A DNA stretch of 64,000 bases from Mauremys mutica (Eukaryota > Chordata > Testudines > Geoemydidae). The notes below the pieces were generated by a model that was not told the DNA's origin, searched no databases, and worked only from the letters and a program-made list of their open reading frames with translations. Positions 1 through 9,800 of the stretch are shown here, in pieces. The stretch's first letter is position 1, and each line of letters opens with the position of its first letter. Made by a program: the position numbers and the translations under genes. The stretch lies in assembly GCF_020497125.1 (NCBI RefSeq), contig NC_059082.1, forward strand, positions 29,410,965 to 29,474,964. The letters are read 5' to 3'.

Positions 1-554
1 GTAGTTACTGACCTTTGTTCCAGTTTCTTTCAGGTATCCTTTGGGGGTGGAGAGGCTACCTCTTGAGCCAGCTAAAGACAAAATGGAGGGGTTTCCCCAG
101 GGGCTTATATAGTGTCTGTCTCTCTCTCTCCTGGGTGGAAACCTCTTCCCCTCTCCTATGCAGACTCCAGCTCCGAGATGGAGTTTTGGAGTCACATGTC
201 CATGCATGACTCAGTTCCTTGCAGGCCAATGCCACATTCCCAGGAAAGCTCAGATGTGGATTGGTGTCTCTCAAAGTTCATGGTTAGCTTAAGTGTTTCT
301 TGATTGGGCACTTACTGTGACTGGTCTTTTCTCAAGAAGCTGACCAACTGCTTCACTGAGGCTACTTAAAATCAAACAAGTACATCGCCAATATTGATAA
401 CTTTGAATACAAAAATGATATATGCATACAAATAGGATGAATATATCCAGTAGATCATAACCTTTGCAGAGAGATGTTACATGGCATATCTAGCATAAAA
501 CACATTCCACTCATAAGCATATGTCTATAAAGAATTATGGGGTGCAATGTCACA
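1..554 (-). repeat. LTR copy A, truncated by the window edge
   Basis: The segment is collinear with copies B (25675-26526) and C (50011-50945), sharing TTTGTTCCAGTTTCTTTCAG, GACAAAATGGAGG, ATGGAGTTTTGGAGTCAC, GTGTTTCTTGA and a TGTCACA end. The sequences of the three copies diverge directly after this end, which marks the boundary. The strand is minus because in the full copies only the minus strand carries a well-placed AATAAA. I see no coding region. It is probably a solo LTR of an ERV or Gypsy family. Confidence 0.65.
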
Positions 555-1010
555 GAGCTAATGGAAGCCCCTCACCCCAGGTATGGTAAGATCCCGGCAA
601 TGGATTTGTTGGAGGGACCTGGATGGAAAAAGAGGGGGAACTGGTAAAAGCCACCTGGGTAATTATGAAATAAACATGGGGTTACCTGCACTGTACACTG
701 TTATCAGCTGGGTAGTCCCAGACATCTAATAATAAGGTTGCAGCCTGATTAAACCCATCTCAAATGTCTCCTGTCCTTTCGCCATAGCCAGACAATATTG
801 TGCTGAGCAGCCCTCAAGGAAGCCTTTTCATTGTTACATTCCCTGTAGCCTGATGTGGTGTGAGAAAAACCCTCTTGCTATCCAGTATGTTATAATGAAG
901 ATGCCTACTGCAGGCCTCAGCAGGGAGCAGAATTGATCCCTATGGTCAAACAGCTTGAATGTTATGCTAGCCTCAGTAAAGATGTTGCCTTGTTTGCAGA
1001 ATCTGCATGA

Positions 1011-1038
1011 GTTTCTTACTCTGTGGAACCCTGGAGTC
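1011..1038 (+). repeat. Exact 28-bp direct repeat, copy 1
   Basis: It starts GTTTCTTACTCTGTGG and ends CCTGGAGTC. Copy 2 is at 1851-1878 and the flanks differ. Confidence 0.85.
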
Positions 1039-1850
1039 CAATCACTTGGGGGGTATTAGATTATATTATGTCCAAGACAGAACAAAAGTAAAAAAAGTAC
1101 TATTTCACAGGGGCTATTTGCTTTGAAAAATTACCAAAGAGAGTTTAAAAATCAGCTAATAAAATAGCTCAGTTGGCATCATTCCAGCCTACCTTATAGC
1201 AAGCTTTAGTTTCTGCTTTTAGAGCTTCTTGTTTGGAAATAGTGTTTTGAAAGAGACTAGATTTAAAAAAAATCAATTCTAGCTCAATCTCTGGGTTATT
1301 TGGACTGTAAATTGATAGCAGCATTCGGGTTGCTTTTGATATTAGTTGGGCAATCAGTATTAGCTTATAATCCCCAACTGCTGCCCTACCTGTACCTTAA
1401 TCCAGCTGTGCTAAGGCTTTCTGAGTTGAACTGATTTGCAGGGATGTTGCTGGTGGCCCCTTCAGGAAAACCTTTTCTCATAATGCTCAGGAAATTTCAA
1501 CTCTGCTGCACACTACATTAGCGTAGTAAAGTTTTTTTTACTTACTCAGACTGTTTGAATGACTCATGTCTTCCTTTCTTTTCAGGTGAGCTGCCAACAT
1601 TTCAGCCCTCCAGGTTTCTTCAATGCCCAATAGCAAAGGTGTTAAATAAAATGTGATACTTGAAGTGCTTTGATATTGGGCACTGCAGTCTATTGGGCTT
1701 CACCTGGGTAGTGCTGAAACTACAATAATATCTTTTTTTCCCCCAAATCACTTTGCTTAGTGTCTGCAAGCAGGAACAGAGCTTTGACAGATTCATGCTT
1801 TCATTGGACAGAAACAAATGAGATGCTGTGGATCATGCATGTCTTCAGCT

Positions 1851-1878
1851 GTTTCTTACTCTGTGGAACCCTGGAGTC
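1851..1878 (+). repeat. Exact 28-bp direct repeat, copy 2
   Basis: Identical to 1011-1038, 840 bp downstream. Confidence 0.85.
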
Positions 1879-3328
1879 TATGTAAATTCAAGGTCAAGGT
1901 AATGGTTACATTTTCAGTGGGCATGTGTTACCATCTCTCTCTACACATGAACGCTTTCTCACTGGCACCGAAGTTTCCTTTGCGTTACCTTTCACCTCTG
2001 ATAATAAAATTTGCTATTCTTATCGCCACACTATGAATTTTAGTCACTTTTAGAAGTGGAAACTGGCATTGTTTTTCATTAAATCCTTTATTGAGGGGAA
2101 AAAGAAATCTATTTTCCTACTCTTGCTAGAATCTCAAAGTAAACTTATGTCTCAAAAAAAGCTTAGTCAGTATTTGTCTTTAGAGAGTACAACAAAAACA
2201 AATCAGTGAATTAAAATAATAGAATGGAAAAACTTCTAAGCAATAACAATAAAAACAGATCATGACACAAACACTGGCCTTTTGGGCTGCCAAAAGATTG
2301 CAACCTGAATGCAATATTCATGAAATGTAGTTTAGCAGAGGCATTCAAATCCCACTGTGCAGCATCTGCAGTCTGCAAATTTGATAAAACTGGACATCTA
2401 CCAGAATCACCTAATAAATAACATAAACAGTACTGTCCCCTTGAATGTACATGACAGCATTTTTATAAATCTGTCTAATGTAGAAACAGTAGTTGAGATG
2501 GTACTAGATCAATGCCAACTCCATATTTTCTCACCTGTGTGCAACTAACTATACCATCTTAACGCTGAAGCGACATAATTTTGTAAGAAATACTTGATTT
2601 CAAGTGACAATTAATAGTAAACTAATCTACAAACTGTCATCCTGAATCAGTTAAACAATCTGTATCTCCATTTTAACTGTGCTGCTTAAGCACAAACCAG
2701 TAACCTTTCTACAGTTAATAAGCTATGCCCACATTTGTGTACAGCCATCACAGAATAATTTGTTTACTTAAATAGCAAATCTTTCTCAATTTGTAATAGG
2801 ATACACTTCATTTTACTGTTCAGACATTAATTTGGGGTGTTGCTCAGACAGAGCAAATGCACACCTAGCAATTTCTGTGCACGTACTACACATCTGCTGT
2901 TTGCTACCCCACAGTAAGTCTCTCTGATCCTGATTCTCCCCTTACTTACAGTGGCTTTAACACAAGTTTAAAAGGCAAGTTATGCCTGTTGTGTATTATT
3001 CTAAGGCAGTGGTTCTCAACCAGGGGTACGTAGAGATCTTCCGGGTGTACATCAACTCATTTAAGATATTTGCCTACTTTTACAACAGGCTACATAAAAA
3101 GCACTAGCAAAGTCAGTACAAACTAAGATTTCATACAATGACTTGTTTATACTACTCTATATACTAAAATATCAGTACAATATTTATATTCCAATGGATT
3201 TATTTTATAATTGTATGGTAAAAATGAGAGAGTAAGCAATTTTTCAATCATCATGTGCTGTGACACTTTTGTATTTTTATGTCTGATTATGTCAGCAAGT
3301 AGTTTTTAACTGAAGTGAAACCTGAGGT

Positions 3329-4102
3329 TGTCATAAACAGATAGTTAAGGGTTAAGGTCTCTTTTACCTGTAAAGGGTTAACATGTAGTACCTGGTGACC
3401 ACCTGACCAGAGGACCAATCAGAGATAAGATTTTTTCAAATCTCTGTGGAGGGAAGCCTTTGTCTTGGTGAGAACTGTTCTTGAATCTAACAGAGGACAG
3501 TCATGTCTCCAAGTTCTCCTGGAGTAGTTTCTACTAATTAATAGTGAGTATTAATTAGAAAGGCAAATTAGTCTTATGATTTGATTTCTATATTTGCAAT
3601 TGTGTGTTTGCTAAAGGAAATGCTTTATTCCTGTTTGCTGATATTGCTTTTACTGAGAAAAGGGGGAGAGGGGATTCTCTCCAGAGATTGATAAGGTTAT
3701 ACCCTATGAGTGTCCAGCTTGGGCTCATAGAGATTCTGTATTTTTCTTTTTATTCTTTAATAAATTCTTTTCTTTTCTTTGGACTTGGTTAATTCCTTCC
3801 CTTGGGGAAATTCAGGGGAAGGGGAGGGGGAAGTGGGCTGCTTCCCTGTGTGTAGAGATTCAAGGCATTTGAATCCAGGCACCTCTGTCTCCGGAGCAGG
3901 GGAGAGAGGGAAGAGGGGGGAGGTTCCTCCTCTGTGAATTGATCTGTGTTCCCAAGGGGGGAAACAGGGGTGTCCCGGCCCACGGAATTGACCGGGTGGT
4001 GGCAGCCGAAGGGGAGACCTACCCTAAGATTTTAGGGTGGGGGAAGACATGCGGGTCCTCACTTTGAAACCGCCCAGTTTCAAGTGAGGGTAGACTCTGA
4101 CA
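3329..4102 (+). repeat. 5' LTR
   Basis: It begins TG and ends CA. A polyadenylation signal AATAAA is at 3759-3764. The last about 106 bp contain a degenerate second copy of the primer-binding site and leader: TGGTGGCAGCC at 3997, followed by the GACCTACCCTA and AAGACATGCGGGTC segments. Confidence 0.9.
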
Positions 4103-4120
4103 TGGTGGCAGCGGTGGGAT
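4103..4120 (+). other. Primer-binding site matching tRNA-Leu
   Basis: The 18 bases directly after the 5' LTR, TGGTGGCAGCGGTGGGAT, are the exact complement of the 3' end of vertebrate tRNA-Leu of the AAG/UAG type (gene ending ATCCCACCGCTGCCA) plus the added CCA. This is the expected position and polarity for minus-strand priming. The tRNA sequence is from memory. Confidence 0.75.
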
Positions 4121-4141
4121 GACCTACCCTAGGATTTTGGG

Positions 4142-5071
4142 GTGGGGGGAAGACATGCGGGTCTGGGGGAAGACTTGGCCAACCATGTGCAGCTGGCCAA
4201 GAGGGGGGGAGTGGTCACCCACGGCCAGGCCAAACAAGCAGGCACTCCCATCCCTGTTCCTGAGCCATCCACCAGGACCCTGTTTGTGTTACCACAGACC
4301 CAGACAGAGGTGGTGGAACCGGATCCCATGCCAACAACTACAGCAGCCATAGTACATCCAGTCCCAGGACCGGAACTGGAAAAGCAACCAGCGGCAAGAC
4401 CAGCGCCAGCACTGACGCCAGCGCTTGCAACTCCACCGCCAGGGGGCGCCAACGGGCCTAAACTGGCAGAAGCAGCAGACAACTCTACCCAAGAGGCTCA
4501 GCCAGAGCCTAAAATATCACCTTGTGCACCAGCGGAGAGCGGTCCACAGTCAATAGAAACAACCTCATCACCTACATCGCTCCCAAAGGAACTGGTGTCT
4601 CCCGCCTCAAGGGAACAGTTCCAGACACAGCAGGAAGCCGATGACAGCCTTAACAAAGCTTGGGCGGCGGCACGAAGCAACCCACCGCCTCTCAGCTCTT
4701 CTACCCAATTCCAGTTTGTTGTAAAACAAGGACTTTTATATAAGGACATTCTTTCTGGTGGACACCAGGAAGGCCAGCATCCTCAAAGACAGTTGGTAGT
4801 TCCAACTAAGTACTGGGACAAGCTCTTAAGCTTGGGCCCTGACATCCCAGTGGGCATTCTGGGGTCAACAAAGCAAAAACAGGTTAAAAACATTCCTTCC
4901 ACTGGGAGGGGATGGGCAAGGACAATGCCAAGTATGTCCGCTCAAATGCATACAAAGTGTTCTTCAGTGTCAAATATCTTGTTGTTTACATACTTAGTAG
5001 TATATGTAATAGTGCATGTGTTTTGTTTACCTGTTTATGTTACAGTGCTAGGAGGAAATCACCACCAGTAG
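4142..5071 (+). pseudogene. Residual retroelement ORF: Pro/Thr/Ala-rich linker plus a decayed integrase N-terminal region
   Basis: The frame is open for 309 codons. It opens at a GTG; the first in-frame ATG is at 4328 (residue 63), giving 247 residues. Residues about 35-160 are rich in Pro, Thr, Ala and Glu. Residues about 158-245 (from SREQFQTQQEADDSLNKAW through QLVVPTKYWDKLLSL) resemble the segment between RNase H and the integrase zinc finger of Gypsy pol. The zinc-finger histidines are missing: the tract after KLLSLGPDIPVG has no H-H pair. The hydrophobic C-terminus (about 278-303) is read from sequence that is non-coding in the related element at 37788-39849, so I do not take it as a true membrane segment. 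No catalytic domain is present. Confidence 0.55.
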
Positions 5072-5098
5072 TTCCCACTGTTGGCGATTTGGGGGGCG

Positions 5099-5872
5099 TG
5101 TCATAAACAGATAGTTAAGGGTTAAGGTCTCTTTTACCTGTAAAGGGTTAACATGTAGTACCTGGTGACCACCTGACCAGAGGACCAATCAGAGATAAGA
5201 TTTTTTCAAATCTCTGTGGAGGGAAGCCTTTGTCTTGGTGAGAACTGTTCTTGAATCTAACAGAGGACAGTCATGTCTCCAAGTTCTCCTGGAGTAGTTT
5301 CTACTAATTAATAGTGAGTATTAATTAGAAAGGCAAATTAGTCTTATGATTTGATTTCTATATTTGCAATTGTGTGTTTGCTAAAGGAAATGCTTTATTC
5401 CTGTTTGCTGATATTGCTTTTACTGAGAAAAGGGGGAGAGGGGATTCTCTCCAGAGATTGATAAGGTTATACCCTATGAGTGTCCAGCTTGGGCTCATAG
5501 AGATTCTGTATTTTTCTTTTTATTCTTTAATAAATTCTTTTCTTTTCTTTGGACTTGGTTAATTCCTTCCCTTGGGGAAATTCAGGGGAAGGGGAGGGGG
5601 AAGTGGGCTGCTTCCCTGTGTGTAGAGATTCAAGGCATTTGAATCCAGGCACCTCTGTCTCCGGAGCAGGGGAGAGAGGGAAGAGGGGGGAGGTTCCTCC
5701 TCTGTGAATTGATCTGTGTTCCCAAGGGGGGAAACAGGGGTGTCCCGGCCCACGGAATTGACCGGGTGGTGGCAGCCGAAGGGGAGACCTACCCTAAGAT
5801 TTTAGGGTGGGGGAAGACATGCGGGTCCTCACTTTGAAACCGCCCAGTTTCAAGTGAGGGTAGACTCTGACA
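5099..5872 (+). repeat. 3' LTR
   Basis: It has the same length and ends as the LTR at 3329-4102, with AATAAA at 5529-5534. I saw no difference between the two copies when reading them line by line. Confidence 0.9.
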
Positions 5873-5946
5873 GAGGTACACAAGACAAATCAGACTCCTG
5901 AAAGGAGTACAGTAGACTGGAAAGGTTGAGAGCCACTGCTCTAAGG

Positions 5947-6245
5947 GAACTAAGATAACTTTCTAATCTCACAAAACCAAACACCCCCAAGGCCTCACTC
6001 TGCCCCGTCTCATCCTGTTCTGCCCCCTCCCTGGAGTGTGCTGCACCCTCCCCCCTGTGCTTCCTGCACACTGCAAAACAGCTGATCATGGCCGGCAGGA
6101 GAGAGGGGGAGGCACTGTTCAGTGGGGCCTGCCCGCTGGCAGGAGGCACTGGGGGGTAGGAAAGCTGATAGGGAGGCTGCTGGTTGGTGCTCAGTACCCT
6201 CCATTTTTTTCCCCTGTGGCTGCTCCAGCCCTGGAGCACCCATGG
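5947..6245. other. GC-rich unassigned sequence
   Basis: A moderately GC-rich stretch with overlapping frames on both strands and no recognisable domain. It is likely the remains of a repeat. Confidence 0.3.
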
Positions 6246-6840
6246 GGCTAATTAACACAGCAAGTCACAGCTGAGGGCAATCAGGTGGCTAAGTAGTTCC
6301 CTAACTTAGTGACGGAGCCCAGTTGAGGAGGAACGAGCTGGGCTAGGACTATAAAGACAGGAAATTGGTAGCAGAAGAGGTTGCTGGGCAATAGGCTGCA
6401 GTCATTGCCTGGGAGAAGTGTTTGGAGGCTGAAGAGACATGTAGCCTGCAATTACTCCCTGAGGGGAGGGAGTGGTGAAGCTGGAAAACCCAGAGAAAGG
6501 GGAAGTGCCAGGTGGTAAGGAAAGGGCTCAGGGAGGGTAAAGACTTGACTGTTGGCTAGAGGGTCCCTGAGCTTTGACTGTTGTCACTAAGGGAATGGTA
6601 CTATGCAGTAGTGAATAGGAAGACTGCCCAGGATTGCTGAAGAAAGGCTTTGCTATCTCAGAAAGGGTAAAACATGTAGGGTGCCCTGGCTGCACAGCTG
6701 AGTCACGAAGAGGAGGCTACAGTTCACAAGTGACAGATGGGCTGTAGACCCAGACAGAGAGGTGGTATGCAACTAGGGGAAAAGGGTGTTGACCTTGCAA
6801 AGTGAATCCCCAGAGTAAGCAGGTGCACCCCATCATGCTT
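6246..6840 (+). repeat. Probable LTR fragment
   Basis: The purine-rich sequence, a TATA-like GGACTATAAAGACAGG at about 6347, and AGAAGAG, GGGAGAAG and GGTGGTAAGG runs resemble plus-strand LTR sequence such as the solo LTR at 33794. I could not define ends or a target duplication. Confidence 0.3.
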
Positions 6841-9800
6841 CCCACTACAAAAATATTGATACAATCCTACCATGGCCCCTTAATCTCCCATCTCCACAGA
6901 CAATAACCAAATGCTTACCTTCCCCAAAGCTCTCGCCTTTACATGTGGAGATAATGTTTATGTAGCAGTTCCCCTGCTGCAAAGAACTAAGGGAATTAGT
7001 AGGCATATGCCTGTAAATTATTATTCCCTATCCCTCGAGGGCTCTTGCCCCTTCAGGAAAGAGAAGCTGTAACTTATCTTTTATTTTAAAAACAATAACT
7101 AAACAACCCCCTCCACCACCAAAAAACCCCTTCCCTCCATCAGTCCCAAGGCTATTTTAGCACATCATAGCCACATCCTCAATAACAAGCCTGCCACACA
7201 CACAAGCCCACCTTCCTTCCCCCCTCAACTTTATCCCACCCATTCAACAACAATCCTCCCCACCGAAAGAATATATTACCAGCTTAACTGCTGAGTCCGA
7301 GCTTATAAAGAACTCCCTCTTGAAGAGGTAACCCCAGATCAGGTTTTTGTTGATAGGAAGTGTGCTGAGCCTGGCAGAAGTGGAATAGCAGCTTCCAGCC
7401 CTGTAAATGCAAATCAGCTGGCACAGGCCAGCTGTGGGTTTTGAATTGCAGTGTAGACATACTCACACAGGCTCCTATGTCCTCTAGTAAGTTCTGGCTA
7501 AGGGAGTGGGAGGCTTTTAGGATATAAGGTCCCAATCATGTAAAACAGTTGCCACTGGGCATAGTGCTTACTGCTGTGAATATTCATATTGAAATCAATG
7601 GGATCAGGCCCTATAAGCTATATTTTGTTGGGCCACAAACCTTTATTTTATCAGGTGAGTGGAAGGATTTAAACACTCCAGCTTGTCTCAAACCAATGTT
7701 TATGTGGACAAGCCCATGGAGTAAGGTATTACACAATGTTAGTAAGGGTTTCACAACTGGGTCCAAAACTAGTGAAACTAACTCTGTTTGAGTAGCTCAG
7801 GGTGCAAGAGGACTTAAAATATATCTTCTGAAGGATGGAATCCTGCACACTGTATTTGACGATCACAACAAATTTAGGAATCTATCATTCCTGGTTCTTT
7901 TGCTATTCTTGTAAATAATCTGCTTTCCCCTGACTTAGAGCCCCAGCAGAGAAATGTTGTTGCAGAGAGCACCGTTCAGTCTAATTTAAAACTATCCATT
8001 AGTATACAAATGGCAGGGTTGATTATTTTTTCTACTTTTTATTAAGAATAGCGTTTATTTCATTTATTTTGCTGAGTGGAGGAGTCGTGTACCATTAATA
8101 GCGGGGGGATAACATTTTAGTTTTGGAAGGAAAACCAATATAATTCTTTCAGTACTTAAACTATGCCCTCCAAAACAACCACAACAACAAAGAAAGTGAG
8201 TGGGGGGTAAAGCAATTAGAGTATGGAGAAAAATAACCTTATAGTCAAACAATCCCATTACTGATAGAAATAAAAATAGCCAAGCTCAGAACTTCTATTG
8301 AGCACTGAACTTTATAGACTTGATTATCCTCACTTGTACCAGAGTAAACCAGAGGTATCTCCCCAAAACTCCATGGATTTACACCAGCATTGAACAAGTC
8401 CCATATGGATATTGTTTTGGAATTTCCACAACATAAAATCTTGGAAATAAGGAGTTGTATTCTAAGCATTGGCAGAATTTGTATTATAAGAGTTGAGACC
8501 AACTAGAATATAAAGTGCATATTATATTTTCTTGTCTTCTGTTATACAACATTACTATCAACTGCATATTTGGCTGAATTACCTTGATCTGAACATTGGA
8601 TGGGAGGGATAAGCTACCTGAGTTTCAGTCTGATATACCAAGAATAGAAGTTATTGATAAGCCTCAGCTACCAATTTCTATCTGGATTACTTGTTTTGTC
8701 AGTTTGTGTTTCCCTGCTATACTGACAGCAGTGCTGGCTGAAAAAAAATATTTTTGGGAGGGATGGATGGAGTAGGGAAGAACAAAAGTGGGCTTGTAAC
8801 CAAAATGAAAACTTTAATGGAAAATATTTTGTTTTGGTCAATACTTTTAAATGAAAAATGTAAACCAAAAACTTCAGTAAAAATGTTTGGTGTTTGAAAA
8901 AAAAATTGTGGAAAATTAAAAATATTTCCCACCAGTGTGCCCAACCAAAAAAAAAATTGCATTTTTTTTACTAGCTCAAATTGAAAGTGGTGGGTGTGAG
9001 GAAGTCGTTGCAAGAGTTCCCGTGAGAGATTTTCCCCAACACGTGCCATTAACAAGGGGGAATGGGTGTGGATTGCATTTCCATGGACCATGGGGCTTTC
9101 CCGAGTCCTGTTAACCACACAGAGACCCAATATTCTGAACTGGCACAGCCCTTAGCTTCCTGGCAGTGCAGCTTCAACAGAGATTCCAATTTTTCATTTT
9201 TATTTACCAGGATAGCACCCGTGGTTGTGTGTGCGCATCACTGTTTGATGAGGGTGCATGCTCTAATTTCCATAACCTTAACTGACAATAAGAGACCATT
9301 ATAAAAACATAAAATAGAACACTTAGTAATATCATTAAGATAAGCAAACCAAACAAATAACGTAATAAAATCTCATTAAAAGGATGATGCATTGTTCCAA
9401 TAGCCTTATCTCTGGGGGTAGGAATTTAAGACTCCTTTAAATAGTTATATAAATCATGCTGGAAGGATATATTATATTATTTGATAGTTGAGCTCAAGAG
9501 AACATCAATTTCAGTCTTCTGGGACTCAAAACGTTAATCTGACAGTTTTTCTTTATCCTAAGGAGAGAATATCTAAACTGTGATAATGACCTCGAACTAT
9601 GTCAGAAAAGACTGAAAGAGAACCTCTGCATCAAAAAGAAAAACTCTTTTCTCTAACTTTATAGATTACTGCCTTTTTCGTCACATGTGGTACCTAGAGT
9701 TTGGTTGAACCTGATTACTAATTTTCTTTTTAATCTAGACATGGTAAGTCATTTTTATAATGCCCTTATGGCAGAATATTTAAGTATGTGCTTAATCCTA

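Larger units (their letters stand above)
555..2998. other. Unassigned AT-rich intergenic DNA
   Basis: I see no gene. An exact 28-bp direct repeat occurs at 1011-1038 and 1851-1878 (contains CTCTGTGGAACCCTGGAGTC). Short ORFs of 60-70 codons show no family features. The rest is unremarkable. Confidence 0.5.
3329..5872 (+). mobile_element. Young non-autonomous Gypsy-type LTR retrotransposon, complete with both LTRs
   Basis: The element has two direct LTRs of 774 bp (3329-4102 and 5099-5872), each starting TGTCATAAAC and ending GACTCTGACA. It is bounded by a 5-bp target duplication GAGGT (3324-3328 and 5873-5877). The 996-bp internal part carries a primer-binding site at its left end, one residual ORF, and a G-rich tract (GGGGGGCG) just before the 3' LTR as polypurine tract. 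No protease, reverse transcriptase or RNase H is present, so mobilisation would need an autonomous relative. The LTRs look identical by eye at a constant 1770-bp offset, which implies recent insertion into the older hAT element. The Gypsy class is inferred from the pol remnant and from the related element at 37788-39849. Confidence 0.9.
3007..5938. mobile_element. hAT-type miniature transposon, split by an LTR retrotransposon
   Basis: Terminal inverted repeats are CAGTGGTTCTCAACC at 3007 and GGTTGAGAGCCACTG ending at 5938, one mismatch when paired. The flanking 8-mers TTCTAAGG (2999-3006) and CTCTAAGG (5939-5946) are a target duplication with one change. Without the insertion at 3329-5877 the element would be about 383 bp. 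It has no coding capacity, so it is a non-autonomous hAT element. A second copy lies at 22460-23031. Confidence 0.85.

Noticed and set aside
3604..3983. Two small frames repeated exactly at 5374-5753
   Set aside because: They lie inside the two LTRs, so the repetition reflects LTR identity and not a duplicated gene.
4975..5071. Hydrophobic C-terminus of the element ORF as a membrane or envelope segment
   Set aside because: The same DNA in the related element is non-coding 3' sequence with a stop, so the hydrophobic run is probably accidental.
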